Source: an uncultured Odoribacter sp. | GTDB lineage: Bacteria > Bacteroidota > Bacteroidia > Bacteroidales > Marinifilaceae | DNA length: 9,960 bases | Direction: 5' to 3' | Assembly (NCBI GenBank): GCA_905204385.1 | Contig: CAJKZL010000077.1 | Location: 1 to 9,960 of the forward strand | Shown: positions 1 through 5,938 of the stretch, piece after piece | How positions within the stretch are numbered: position 1 is the stretch's first letter | How the letters are laid out: every line of letters starts with the position of its first letter | Made by a program: the position numbers and the translations under genes | Notes under the pieces: model-generated | Told to the model about the DNA's origin: nothing | Database searches by the model: none | The model's input: the letters and a program-made list of their open reading frames with translations, nothing else

Positions 1-70
1 AAAACAAATCTGTTACTCTACTCAAATACGAATATGTTTCCAATGAACTTATACTAAATGAAGTTCCTTT

Positions 71-339
71 TTAGTCGTTACAGAGAAATGCACCCAACAT
101 TTCCAGCATCGCCGGACGGCGGCGGTAACGGGTACGGAAATCGTCGGCTAAAGCTTTGACAACAGCATTTCCCTGCTTAAAGGCAGACATCTTTTTGAAT
201 ACCCGGGCAATATATTCGTAATGTTCCCGCCCGGTATTCTGTTCGGCGTAACGAGCACCTCTTCTGTAAACAGTTCCAACACTTCTTTCGGATACATCGA
301 AACCGACAAGAATAATTGTTGTGACAAAACAAAGGACAC
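71..339 (-). pseudogene. Frameshifted C-terminal remnant, SWIM zinc-finger-protein-like
   Basis: This is the tail of a larger protein, split over two reading frames. One frame (about 339 down to 256) gives MYPKEVLELFTEEV. The frame shifted by one base then gives RYAEQNTGREHYEYIARVFKK and continues through YRRRPAMLEMLGAFLCND to a TAA at 71-73. Joined, the two segments read like the helical C-terminus I remember from SWIM zinc-finger-type proteins of Bacteroidetes and Firmicutes (YA-NTGREHYEYIA-KKM followed by FR-RY-RRPAM). The shift lies near 253-258 and is explained by loss of one base. Upstream, the first frame is closed by a TAG near 410, so no N-terminal part or CxCxnCxH zinc motif is present. 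The family assignment is from memory and moderate; the two-frame structure is directly visible. A short stand-alone ORF is less likely. Confidence 0.5.
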
Positions 340-379
340 AGCATTAATATCCGGAAAACCGGCTCTCCCACTTTCTTTT

Positions 380-496
380 TTAAATGACTGTGATTCCGAG
401 GATACAAGCTAAAATAAAGAATAAGTAAGCTAAAGAATACCAAAACAATAGCACTACAACCAGCAATAAAATCCGTTTTTTTGTACTAGATTTCAT
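380..496 (-). CDS. Possible 38-residue hydrophobic membrane peptide
   Basis: An ATG at 496 opens a 38-codon frame ending in TAA at 380-382. The product starts with a basic segment (MKSSTKKR). It is then almost entirely hydrophobic, with ILLLVVVLLFWYSLAYLFF as a likely membrane helix and more hydrophobic residues to the C-terminus, so it would be a one- or two-helix inner-membrane peptide. There is no recognisable Shine-Dalgarno site, which is normal in Bacteroidota. I know no family for it. It lies just upstream of, and slightly overlaps, the open stretch of the SWIM-like remnant, so it could also be a relic or chance hydrophobic frame in AT-rich DNA. The charge and hydrophobicity pattern is the only support. 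Confidence 0.3.
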   Translation of the reverse strand: MKSSTKKRILLLVVVLLFWYSLAYLFFILACILGITVI

Positions 497-855
497 CACA
501 TAAATAAATCCAAAATAAATTTCTGCTCTTTTATAAGAATTCTCTTGTTTTTTATTGTATCTTTAGGATGTGAAAAAAGCTAAAATAATTAAAACAATTT
601 CAACTATTACTACTTTATCCTAAACTGAAAGTTTATCAATTCCTGTCACCAAGCAGATACAGTGTGTGTTTAATCTGCTGTTAGGTCCAGCTATATTCAT
701 CCGACAGTGGTATTTCGGGGTACTGTATAAGAATAATAGAGAATTATATTTACAAGGATATCCCTGTGCAGAAGATGACCACATCTAATCGACAGAAGTT
801 AATAAAAAAATATAACCTATCGGTTCCAACATTCAATTGAAAAATTAACAAGGAA
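497..855. other. AT-rich intergenic region before the outer-membrane barrel gene
   Basis: No convincing gene is seen in this stretch. It separates the leftward relics from the plus-strand barrel gene and should hold that gene's promoter. TATCTTTA (558-565) and TATATTTA (745-752) resemble the Bacteroides TAnnTTTG -7 element, but neither has a TTTG -33 element at the usual 19-21 base spacing, so no promoter is called. AAGGAA directly abuts the ATG at 856, too close for an ordinary Shine-Dalgarno. The one structured element is the inverted repeat at 652-679. Confidence 0.5.
652..679. repeat. Perfect 7-bp inverted repeat in the 5' region
   Basis: AGCAGAT (652-658) and ATCTGCT (673-679) are exact reverse complements separated by 14 bases. 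The repeat sits about 180 bases upstream of the barrel gene start. No T-run follows on either strand, so it is not a simple terminator; an operator or leader hairpin is possible, and chance is not excluded. Confidence 0.3.
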
Positions 856-1581
856 ATGAGATATAAAATATTCCTCCTGATCTTTAGTTGCTTCTTGTCG
901 ACTTTAACCTATGCACAGGCAATCAAGGTCAGCGGGCGACTGGTAGACGAAAATCAACAGGCGATAGACGCTGCTGCAGTGATTCTGGCACGCACCCCCG
1001 ATAATCAGATGCTGGAATACTCCATCACAGACAAACAAGGGAATTTTACCCTGCAACACGATAAGAAAGGGACAGTGCAATTGATCATCAAGCATCTGTC
1101 TTATGGAACGGAAATCATTGCTTTGCCGGAACAGTGCGATACGGTACTAAACCTCACACTTTCGCCTGCTCCCTATGAAATAGAGGAAGTGGCAGTCAAA
1201 GGAAAGCGTGTCCCGATACAATTCAAGGATGGGGATTGGGTGATCAATGTAGAAAATTATATAGACAAGGGAACAGAACGCACAACGGATGAGTTAAAGA
1301 AATTACCGGGGATATTTGTCAACGAAGGCAGTAAACAGGTCACTTTAAACGGAAAGCCTGTAGAATTACAGATTGACGGACGTAAACAAACCATCACGTA
1401 TGAACTGTTGAAAGCCCTGCCTGCTACTTTACTGAATCAAATTGTATTGATTCCCAACAAAAGAGCGGAACATGACGGAGATGCAGGTACAGCAATCATC
1501 GATGTAAAAACGAAGAAAAAATATATAGACGGCTATATTGGATCCATAGATGCAGATTATGGTACTTATAGAGGAATCGGA

Positions 1582-1584
1582 TGA
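1582..1584 (+). other. In-frame TGA, codon 243 of the barrel gene
   Basis: The reading frame runs DYGTYRGIG, TGA, then TGEAEGTFFTMLMKKDFYF without a shift, and the sequence on both sides looks like continuous barrel coding. The stop lies at the plug-to-barrel transition. An ATG at 1615 could only restart a product lacking signal peptide and plug, which could not be exported normally. Confidence 0.85.
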
Positions 1585-2754
1585 ACCGGTGAGGCAGAAG
1601 GAACTTTCTTTACTATGTTGATGAAAAAAGATTTTTATTTTAACGTCAACATGCATACAGAAACAATGGTGTACGATGAAAATATTTTCGATAGTACTTA
1701 TTATAAGAATAGTGAGAATAAGGTATCTAATCAACAAAATCTTACGGGCGATGTATGGGTGAATTCGGCTAATGTAAACTTCTCGTGGAACGTTAAGAAT
1801 GGTCACCGGCTTAGTGCCAACCTATATGGTTTAAGAAGAATAAAAGATGAATCTCTAGCAACAGAGAGTGTGGATCAGCAAAAAAGTGCAAGCTGGTATG
1901 ATGTTCATACCAAAGGTATCAATTGGAATATATCCGGAAATATAGAATACGAAACCAGTGATTCGCTTCCTTTTAAGTTGAAATTGTCATATGGTTACAT
2001 TGGAGCAGGTTATAACAGCAAGAACAAGAATTATTACTACTATCTCGATCATTCTGATTTTGCCTATGTGTATAAAGGAAATCAAAAGGGATCACAACAT
2101 ATTGTAAAAACAGACTTTCGAAAATTTCTTTTGAATAATAAAATCTCTTTCAATGCAGGTATAAAGTTTAGTTTTGGAGATACTAAAGATGATTCCCGTT
2201 ACGACCCTGTTTCCGGAGCTCTGAAAAATGAATTATTCGATTATCAGGAATATGTAACAACCGGCTATTTTTCAGCAGGGTGGCAAGTTTCTAACAAAGT
2301 GTATCTAAACGCCGGCATGCGTGCCGAACATACGGATTATGATTTGAAATTGGAATCGACGACAGAACAGGGAAGTAATAAATATTGGAATTGGCTGCCT
2401 TTTGCAAGTGCTTCTTTCAATTTACACAAAAACTATACTACTACTTTATCCTTGACTTCTGCTATAGGCCGCCCGAGTTATAATATGTTAGCCCCTGCTG
2501 AGATGTGGAATAACGACCGATATTACAGCAAAGGAAATCCTTTTCTGCAACCTTTTAAGAATTATTCTTTGACCTGGGGAAATCAGATTTTTCAGAAGCT
2601 CAATCTGAATCTGGGAGGACAGTATATAAAAGACCAGTACGATCAGGTATTATTGGATAAAGGTCAGGAAATTACCGAAAGTACTTATAAGAGTGGTTAT
2701 GATTTAAAGATACTTTTTGCTAATCTTACTCTTCCGTTACATTTTTTAGATGGT

Positions 2755-2757
2755 TGA
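2755..2757 (+). other. In-frame TGA, codon 634 of the barrel gene
   Basis: The frame runs LTLPLHFLDG, TGA, then LITYLTGNGQYGKYGNF with no shift. The second half continues as barrel strands to a natural C-terminus. TGA differs from TGG (Trp), CGA, AGA and GGA by one base, so the ancestral residue cannot be fixed from this sequence alone. Confidence 0.85.
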
Positions 2758-3299
2758 TTGATTACTTATTTGACAGGTAATGGGCAGTATGGTAAATATG
2801 GAAATTTTAAAAACGGTTTTGTAATGCCTGCCGGTAGAAATCGGATCTATAATTTATCGGCTTATTGGGGTGTTGAAGTATTTTTAACCAAGCGACGCAG
2901 GCTACATTATTATATGATAAGTCAATATAATATTCTGTCCAAGTCTTTTCAACATGATAGTAAGAAACCGGTTATTGACATAACAATGGGGATAGATTAT
3001 CAATGTATAAAAGATCAGCCTCTGTATATCACCGCCCTTTTTACGGATATTTTTAATGTAAAGCGTACAGAAAACACCTTTCATTATGGAAATAATACCA
3101 GATATTATCGTCATAGAGAAAAATCACAAGGCTTTTTTATCGGTCTTACATACGAATTCCAGGGTGGACGGGACCTGAAACGCAGAGAAATACGCCATGA
3201 TGTAAATGGAGGAGACAAGCGGTTTGAGGAAGAGAATTGAAAAACCTACCGCCGATGTAGATAAATTACGGATGTTATTACACCGATCACTGAATCGCC

Positions 3300-3336
3300 C
3301 CGGGAAATCGGGACAGGACGGGGTGTTATTTCCCGG
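3300..3336 (-). terminator. Hairpin at the 3' end of the dehydrogenase gene
   Basis: CCGGGAAAT (3300-3308) and ATTTCCCGG (3328-3336) are perfect 9-base complements around a 19-base loop, located between two convergent genes. On the minus strand the first arm overlaps the last codons and TAA of the extended dehydrogenase frame (stop 3326). No U-run follows, so intrinsic termination is uncertain; a 3'-end stabilising hairpin is equally possible. Confidence 0.4.
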
Positions 3337-3385
3337 TCAAAAACGATTGCACATTCTCCAGCACCTTCTGCGAGAGGCGCTCCAT
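3326..3385 (-). other. In-frame 19-codon tail of the dehydrogenase beyond its TGA
   Basis: Directly after TGA (3386-3388) the same frame encodes MERLSQKVLENVQSFLTGK and ends at TAA 3326-3328. This closely resembles the C-terminal helix I remember for 2-hydroxyacid-dehydrogenase-family proteins of Bacteroides, where VAG-T/S-E-ERLSQKVLDNI-SFL closes the protein. The tail shows that the ancestral gene end was 3326, not 3386, and that the TGA is premature or read through. Confidence 0.7.
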
Positions 3386-3388
3386 TCA
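3386..3388 (-). other. In-frame TGA in the dehydrogenase gene
   Basis: Plus-strand TCA at 3386-3388 reads TGA on the minus strand, between KVAGHSAQ and MERLSQKVLENV. It is the third in-frame TGA in the window and the only lesion in this gene. Possible precursors by one change include TCA (Ser), GGA (Gly), CGA/AGA (Arg) and TGG (Trp). Confidence 0.8.
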
Positions 3389-4225
3389 TTGTGCCGAATG
3401 CCCGGCCACCTTGGGTGTATAGAAAACCTGCTCTATTCCGGACAGGGCAGCGGCATAATTCCCCATCCCGACCCCGTCGCACAGGTAAAAATTGTGCGCA
3501 TCGCGGTGAAGCCATTCCACTAGATCAGGCAGTAAAGCCGTCGGACCGACAGAGGTATTGACCAATATTTTTCCTTCTCCCAAGGCTCTGAATTCCTCAG
3601 CCCCCAGAATAAAGGTATTCCGCGGCAGGCAGGTGCATACGATGTCCGACCGTTTCAGAAGACTGTCCAGCGGATAATAGCCGATTCCCTCCTTTTCTGC
3701 TTCATACTTCCGGTTACGGCCGTAATAGGCCACCTCCGCTCCCAGAAACCGAAGCGCATCGGCAATCATCTTTCCGGTCCGTCCCAGACCGATGATTCCC
3801 ACCCGCTGCCCCGTCAGCTCGGTAGCCTCCTCTTTCCATTGCCGGGCTCCGAATCCATGCAGCAGACGCACCAGCTCGCTGATGACATACTCCACCACTC
3901 CCTCGTCCCCGTAATCCCGAATGCCCAGCACCGTTATCCCATTCTCCCGGGCCGCTGCTATATCTACATTAGCACTCTCCTCGCTATAAAGCGAACAGCA
4001 CATGCCGATGTATCTTATAGCCGGACAAGCCTCTATCACCCGCCGGGAGACCGGCGTACGATAAGAAACCAGAATGCCATCCGCCCCACCGATACGCGCT
4101 ATGGTTTCTGCCTCGTCCACAGGCATATCCTCATAACATTCCACCTCTTTTGCCAAATCCCGTAAACGTCCGAAAGCCCAGGGCCTTAAGCCGGCATTAT
4201 CGACAACTACTAGCTTTTCAAACAT
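3386..4225 (-). CDS. D-2-hydroxyacid dehydrogenase family protein, ends at a premature-looking TGA
   Basis: This is a cytoplasmic NAD(P)-dependent oxidoreductase of the D-isomer-specific 2-hydroxyacid dehydrogenase fold; substrate unknown. The likely start is ATG 4225 (MFEKLVVVDNAGLRPWAFGR), giving 279 residues before the TGA. A start at 4279 would add 18 residues that look like leader rather than protein and would cover a good -7 promoter box. Residues about 1-100 form the catalytic-domain half (DGILVSYRTPVSRRVIEACP, IRYIGMCCSLY). The Rossmann part carries VGIIGLGRTGKM (GLGxxG), then SDIVCTCLPRNTFILG, KILVNTSVGP and YTPKVAGHSAQ. The usual catalytic Arg after VN-A-R and the His of TPH are not seen (VNTSVGP, TPK), so this may be a divergent subgroup or a non-standard enzyme. 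The frame resumes after the TGA for 19 more codons to 3326. Loss of that tail could impair folding. It converges with the barrel gene and lies downstream of the TlpA-like gene, with its own possible promoter. Confidence 0.75.
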   Translation of the reverse strand: MFEKLVVVDNAGLRPWAFGRLRDLAKEVECYEDMPVDEAETIARIGGADGILVSYRTPVSRRVIEACPAIRYIGMCCSLYSEESANVDIAAARENGITVLGIRDYGDEGVVEYVISELVRLLHGFGARQWKEEATELTGQRVGIIGLGRTGKMIADALRFLGAEVAYYGRNRKYEAEKEGIGYYPLDSLLKRSDIVCTCLPRNTFILGAEEFRALGEGKILVNTSVGPTALLPDLVEWLHRDAHNFYLCDGVGMGNYAAALSGIEQVFYTPKVAGHSAQ

Positions 4226-4257
4226 AATCCAATCGGTCTTAAAAGTCAGATAATCCA

Positions 4258-4265
4258 CAAAAATA
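4258..4265 (-). promoter_or_regulatory. Bacteroides-type -7 box before the dehydrogenase gene
   Basis: On the minus strand TATTTTTG matches the Bacteroides TAnnTTTG -7 consensus exactly. It ends 32 bases upstream of ATG 4225, giving a short leader. A -33 TTTG is not present at the standard spacing (only GGTG), so the call is tentative. If used, it rules out the upstream ATG at 4279. Confidence 0.35.
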
Positions 4266-4330
4266 GGAATTAAAACCATTCCTACACCATCCTTCAGCCC
4301 TTATCCGGCACGATTGGTCCTTTTTCCTTA

Positions 4331-4387
4331 ACCGGGCGACAACGCTTCGGGATAAAAACCTTCGGCAATCGGCAGTAGTCACCCGGT
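4331..4387. repeat. 10-bp inverted repeat between the TlpA-like and dehydrogenase genes
   Basis: ACCGGGCGAC (4331-4340) and GTCACCCGGT (4378-4387) pair over 10 positions around a 37-base loop. In the minus-strand transcript the single mismatch becomes a G-U wobble. It lies just after the end of the TlpA-like gene (4434) and ahead of the dehydrogenase promoter box. No U-run follows on the minus strand, so it is not a textbook intrinsic terminator. Confidence 0.35.
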
Positions 4388-4433
4388 AACCGACCTCTTT
4401 CTTACAGAAAAAGATGGGGGAACCGAAGTTTCA

Positions 4434-5783
4434 TCATATTCCTTCCAAAGCCTCTAAAAATGCAGTTGTCCGCGGATCGGACGGGCGGGACATCTCAGCA
4501 TTCACTATATTTCCACGGGGATCGATGAGGATAAACCGGGGTATGTTGCGGACCACATAAGCCTCTATAAAAGGGTCCCTATTCCCCCCATACAGTTGAA
4601 TACCTCCTAATTTCTCCTTTTTCACCATTTTTTCCCACGCCTCTTTGTCCCGGTCGCAGGAAAGGCTGACAAAACCGATATTCCTGTCTTTCATCGTTCG
4701 GGCCAGCTTTTCCAGGTGTGGCAATTCCCGCCGGCAAGGCAGGCACCAGGTGGCCCAGATATCCACATAGACATATTTGCCCCGGAAATCTGCCAGGGAC
4801 ACTTCCTTGCCTTCTATATCCCGGCACCTGAATACCGGAGAAGGTTGTCCGGCTGCCAGTTTCAGCCATCTTTCGCACAATCCGTCAAACTTCCGGCGTT
4901 TCTCCGGCGACCGGACGTAAGCGTGGTAAAAACGGACAATTTCGTTCAAATGGTCTGTGGCATGCTTTTCCACATAACGGGTGGCCAGTTTATCGATCAG
5001 AAAATCACGGATAGCGGTATGGCCGATATGGCCTTCGATAAAACGGAATTGGTTTTCCAGGTATTCCCATTCATCCGGTTGTTCCACTCCCTGCATACCG
5101 GCTGCATTTACCAGGTTTACCAAGGCCTCCTGGTATTCGGGCATTCCCAACAAAGACTCTTCTTCGGGAATAGCCTCTTTTTGCAGCCGATAAAAAGCAG
5201 CCGAAGGCATATATTCCTTATCCCCAAAGCGGTGAATGCGGTAAGCAGGATACCGGGGCAAATAAGCATAAACCAGGTAATGAATCCGCTGCTTTTCGCG
5301 GCCGGCGAATGCAGCGTCGAATGCCATGCTGTCCAAAGCAGCCAGCAATGCCGTTTCCCGGGCTTTCAAAGCATTCAGGAATGCTTCCTCCCCCACCTTG
5401 AAATCCGGATAAAATCCCCTGAGTGCTTCCCGGTTAAGGTATCGGTTTTTCGGGGCTCCTACGCCCGTAAACCGGACTTCCGGAAGCCAGTCCTCCACTT
5501 TCAGGAAGAGCTCGAATCCTTTGCCATTCTCAATGTACAAGGGAATGGTCATCCCATGATAGCGGAAACCGGCATATCCCGGCGTAATCCCTTCGGGCAA
5601 TGCAATTACAGTCCTTCCTGTCGAATCCAGAACACCTGTATAAACGGAATCAGGGGTGATCACGGAGACCTTCAGGTCCTCGTCCCATATAGTTGCCACC
5701 TCTACCCGGATACGGGTTTCAGAAGCACTCCGGCAGGCAACCGCACATAACAGCCCTGCCATGATGATATAAAATTTCCACAT
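4434..5783 (-). CDS. TlpA-like thioredoxin-fold lipoprotein
   Basis: The 449-residue protein begins with a lipoprotein signal peptide (MWKFYIIMAGLLCAVAC, acylated Cys about 17). It would be tethered in the envelope, facing the periplasm. Residues about 23-105 form a beta-rich domain like the DUF4369-type modules that precede thioredoxin domains in Bacteroidota. About 110-310 is a helical, charged middle region. About 315-449 is an AhpC/TlpA-type thioredoxin domain: GQPSPVFRCRDIEGKEV, VDIWATWCLPCRRELP with redox Cys 347 and 350, and a cis-Pro near 415 in RNIPRF. It should reduce or isomerise disulfides, or shuttle electrons to a partner; the partner is unknown. It follows SusD by 155 bases in the same direction, with a terminator-like hairpin between, so it may be expressed at a lower level. 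The gene ends in tandem TGA TGA. The single ATG before the signal peptide fixes the start. Confidence 0.9.
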   Translation of the reverse strand: MWKFYIIMAGLLCAVACRSASETRIRVEVATIWDEDLKVSVITPDSVYTGVLDSTGRTVIALPEGITPGYAGFRYHGMTIPLYIENGKGFELFLKVEDWLPEVRFTGVGAPKNRYLNREALRGFYPDFKVGEEAFLNALKARETALLAALDSMAFDAAFAGREKQRIHYLVYAYLPRYPAYRIHRFGDKEYMPSAAFYRLQKEAIPEEESLLGMPEYQEALVNLVNAAGMQGVEQPDEWEYLENQFRFIEGHIGHTAIRDFLIDKLATRYVEKHATDHLNEIVRFYHAYVRSPEKRRKFDGLCERWLKLAAGQPSPVFRCRDIEGKEVSLADFRGKYVYVDIWATWCLPCRRELPHLEKLARTMKDRNIGFVSLSCDRDKEAWEKMVKKEKLGGIQLYGGNRDPFIEAYVVRNIPRFILIDPRGNIVNAEMSRPSDPRTTAFLEALEGI

Positions 5784-5813
5784 TTTATGCTGGATATAAA
5801 TTAGTTAATCGGT

Positions 5814-5852
5814 AAAAATATCGGAACAGCTCCTGTTTCTCAGCTGCTCCGA
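5814..5852 (-). terminator. Intrinsic terminator or attenuator between SusD and the TlpA-like gene
   Basis: On the minus strand TCGGAGCAGCT and AGCTGTTCCGA (plus-strand 5842-5852 and 5821-5831) form an 11-bp stem with one G-U wobble and a 10-base loop. TATTTTTA follows at once (T5 at 5814-5818). It begins 86 bases after the SusD stop and ends 30 bases before the TlpA-like start. This fits intrinsic termination, probably partial, after the SusCD transcript. The remaining bases to 5938 show nothing convincing. Confidence 0.7.
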
Positions 5853-5938
5853 CAATTCAAACCCACTTCTTCATTTACGATTGAATAGCAACGCCCCCGG
5901 GGATTCCGCCATTTTAACCGTAAATCCAGAATGTCCCT

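Larger units (their letters stand above)
856..3240 (+). pseudogene. TonB-receptor-like outer-membrane beta-barrel protein with two in-frame TGA codons
   Basis: The frame from ATG 856 to TGA 3238-3240 spans 795 codons and is interrupted only by TGA at codons 243 and 634; all three open segments are in one frame. Residues 1-20 are a signal peptide (MRYKIFLLIF, cleavage near YAQA). About 23-105 is a carboxypeptidase-regulatory-like beta-sandwich (VSGRLVDENQ, ITDKQGNFTL). About 110-225 is a plug-like domain (DELKKLPGIFVNEG, VTLNGKPVELQIDG, GDAGTAIIDVKT). The rest is an aromatic-rich beta-barrel ending near FIGLTYEFQGGRD with a charged tail. The total length fits OMP_b-brl_3-type proteins, so no large part is missing. 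Such proteins sit in the outer membrane; the ligand is unknown. Base composition is clearly more AT-rich than the rightward genes. It could be a decaying gene with two nonsense mutations or a readthrough gene. In the standard code it yields 242-, 380- and 160-residue pieces. Confidence 0.8.

Noticed and set aside
45..66. GAACTT/AAGTTC inverted repeat followed by CTTTTTAG
   Set aside because: The stem is only 6 bp and AT-rich, and no plus-strand gene ends before it in the window, so terminator function cannot be supported.
1429..1806. 125-codon minus-strand frame across the first TGA of the barrel gene
   Set aside because: Its product has no recognisable features and it opposes the continuous plus-strand coding pattern.
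3241..3264. Readthrough of the final TGA of the barrel gene for seven more codons (KTYRRCR) to TAA
   Set aside because: The protein already ends with a normal charged tail after the last barrel strand; the extra residues resemble nothing and the extension is short enough to be chance.
3246..3515. 89-codon minus-strand frame covering the dehydrogenase 3' end
   Set aside because: It is out of frame with the dehydrogenase, and the recognisable tail lies in the dehydrogenase frame.
4716..5750. 344-codon open frame on the plus strand
   Set aside because: It is antisense to the TlpA-like gene, which has clear domains and a redox motif. The antisense product shows no domain or signal and is a codon-usage shadow.
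5871..5912. 13-residue minus-strand frame (MAESPGALLFNRK) between SusD and the TlpA-like gene
   Set aside because: It shows no leader-peptide codon bias or paired attenuator structure of its own, and a frame this short occurs readily by chance.
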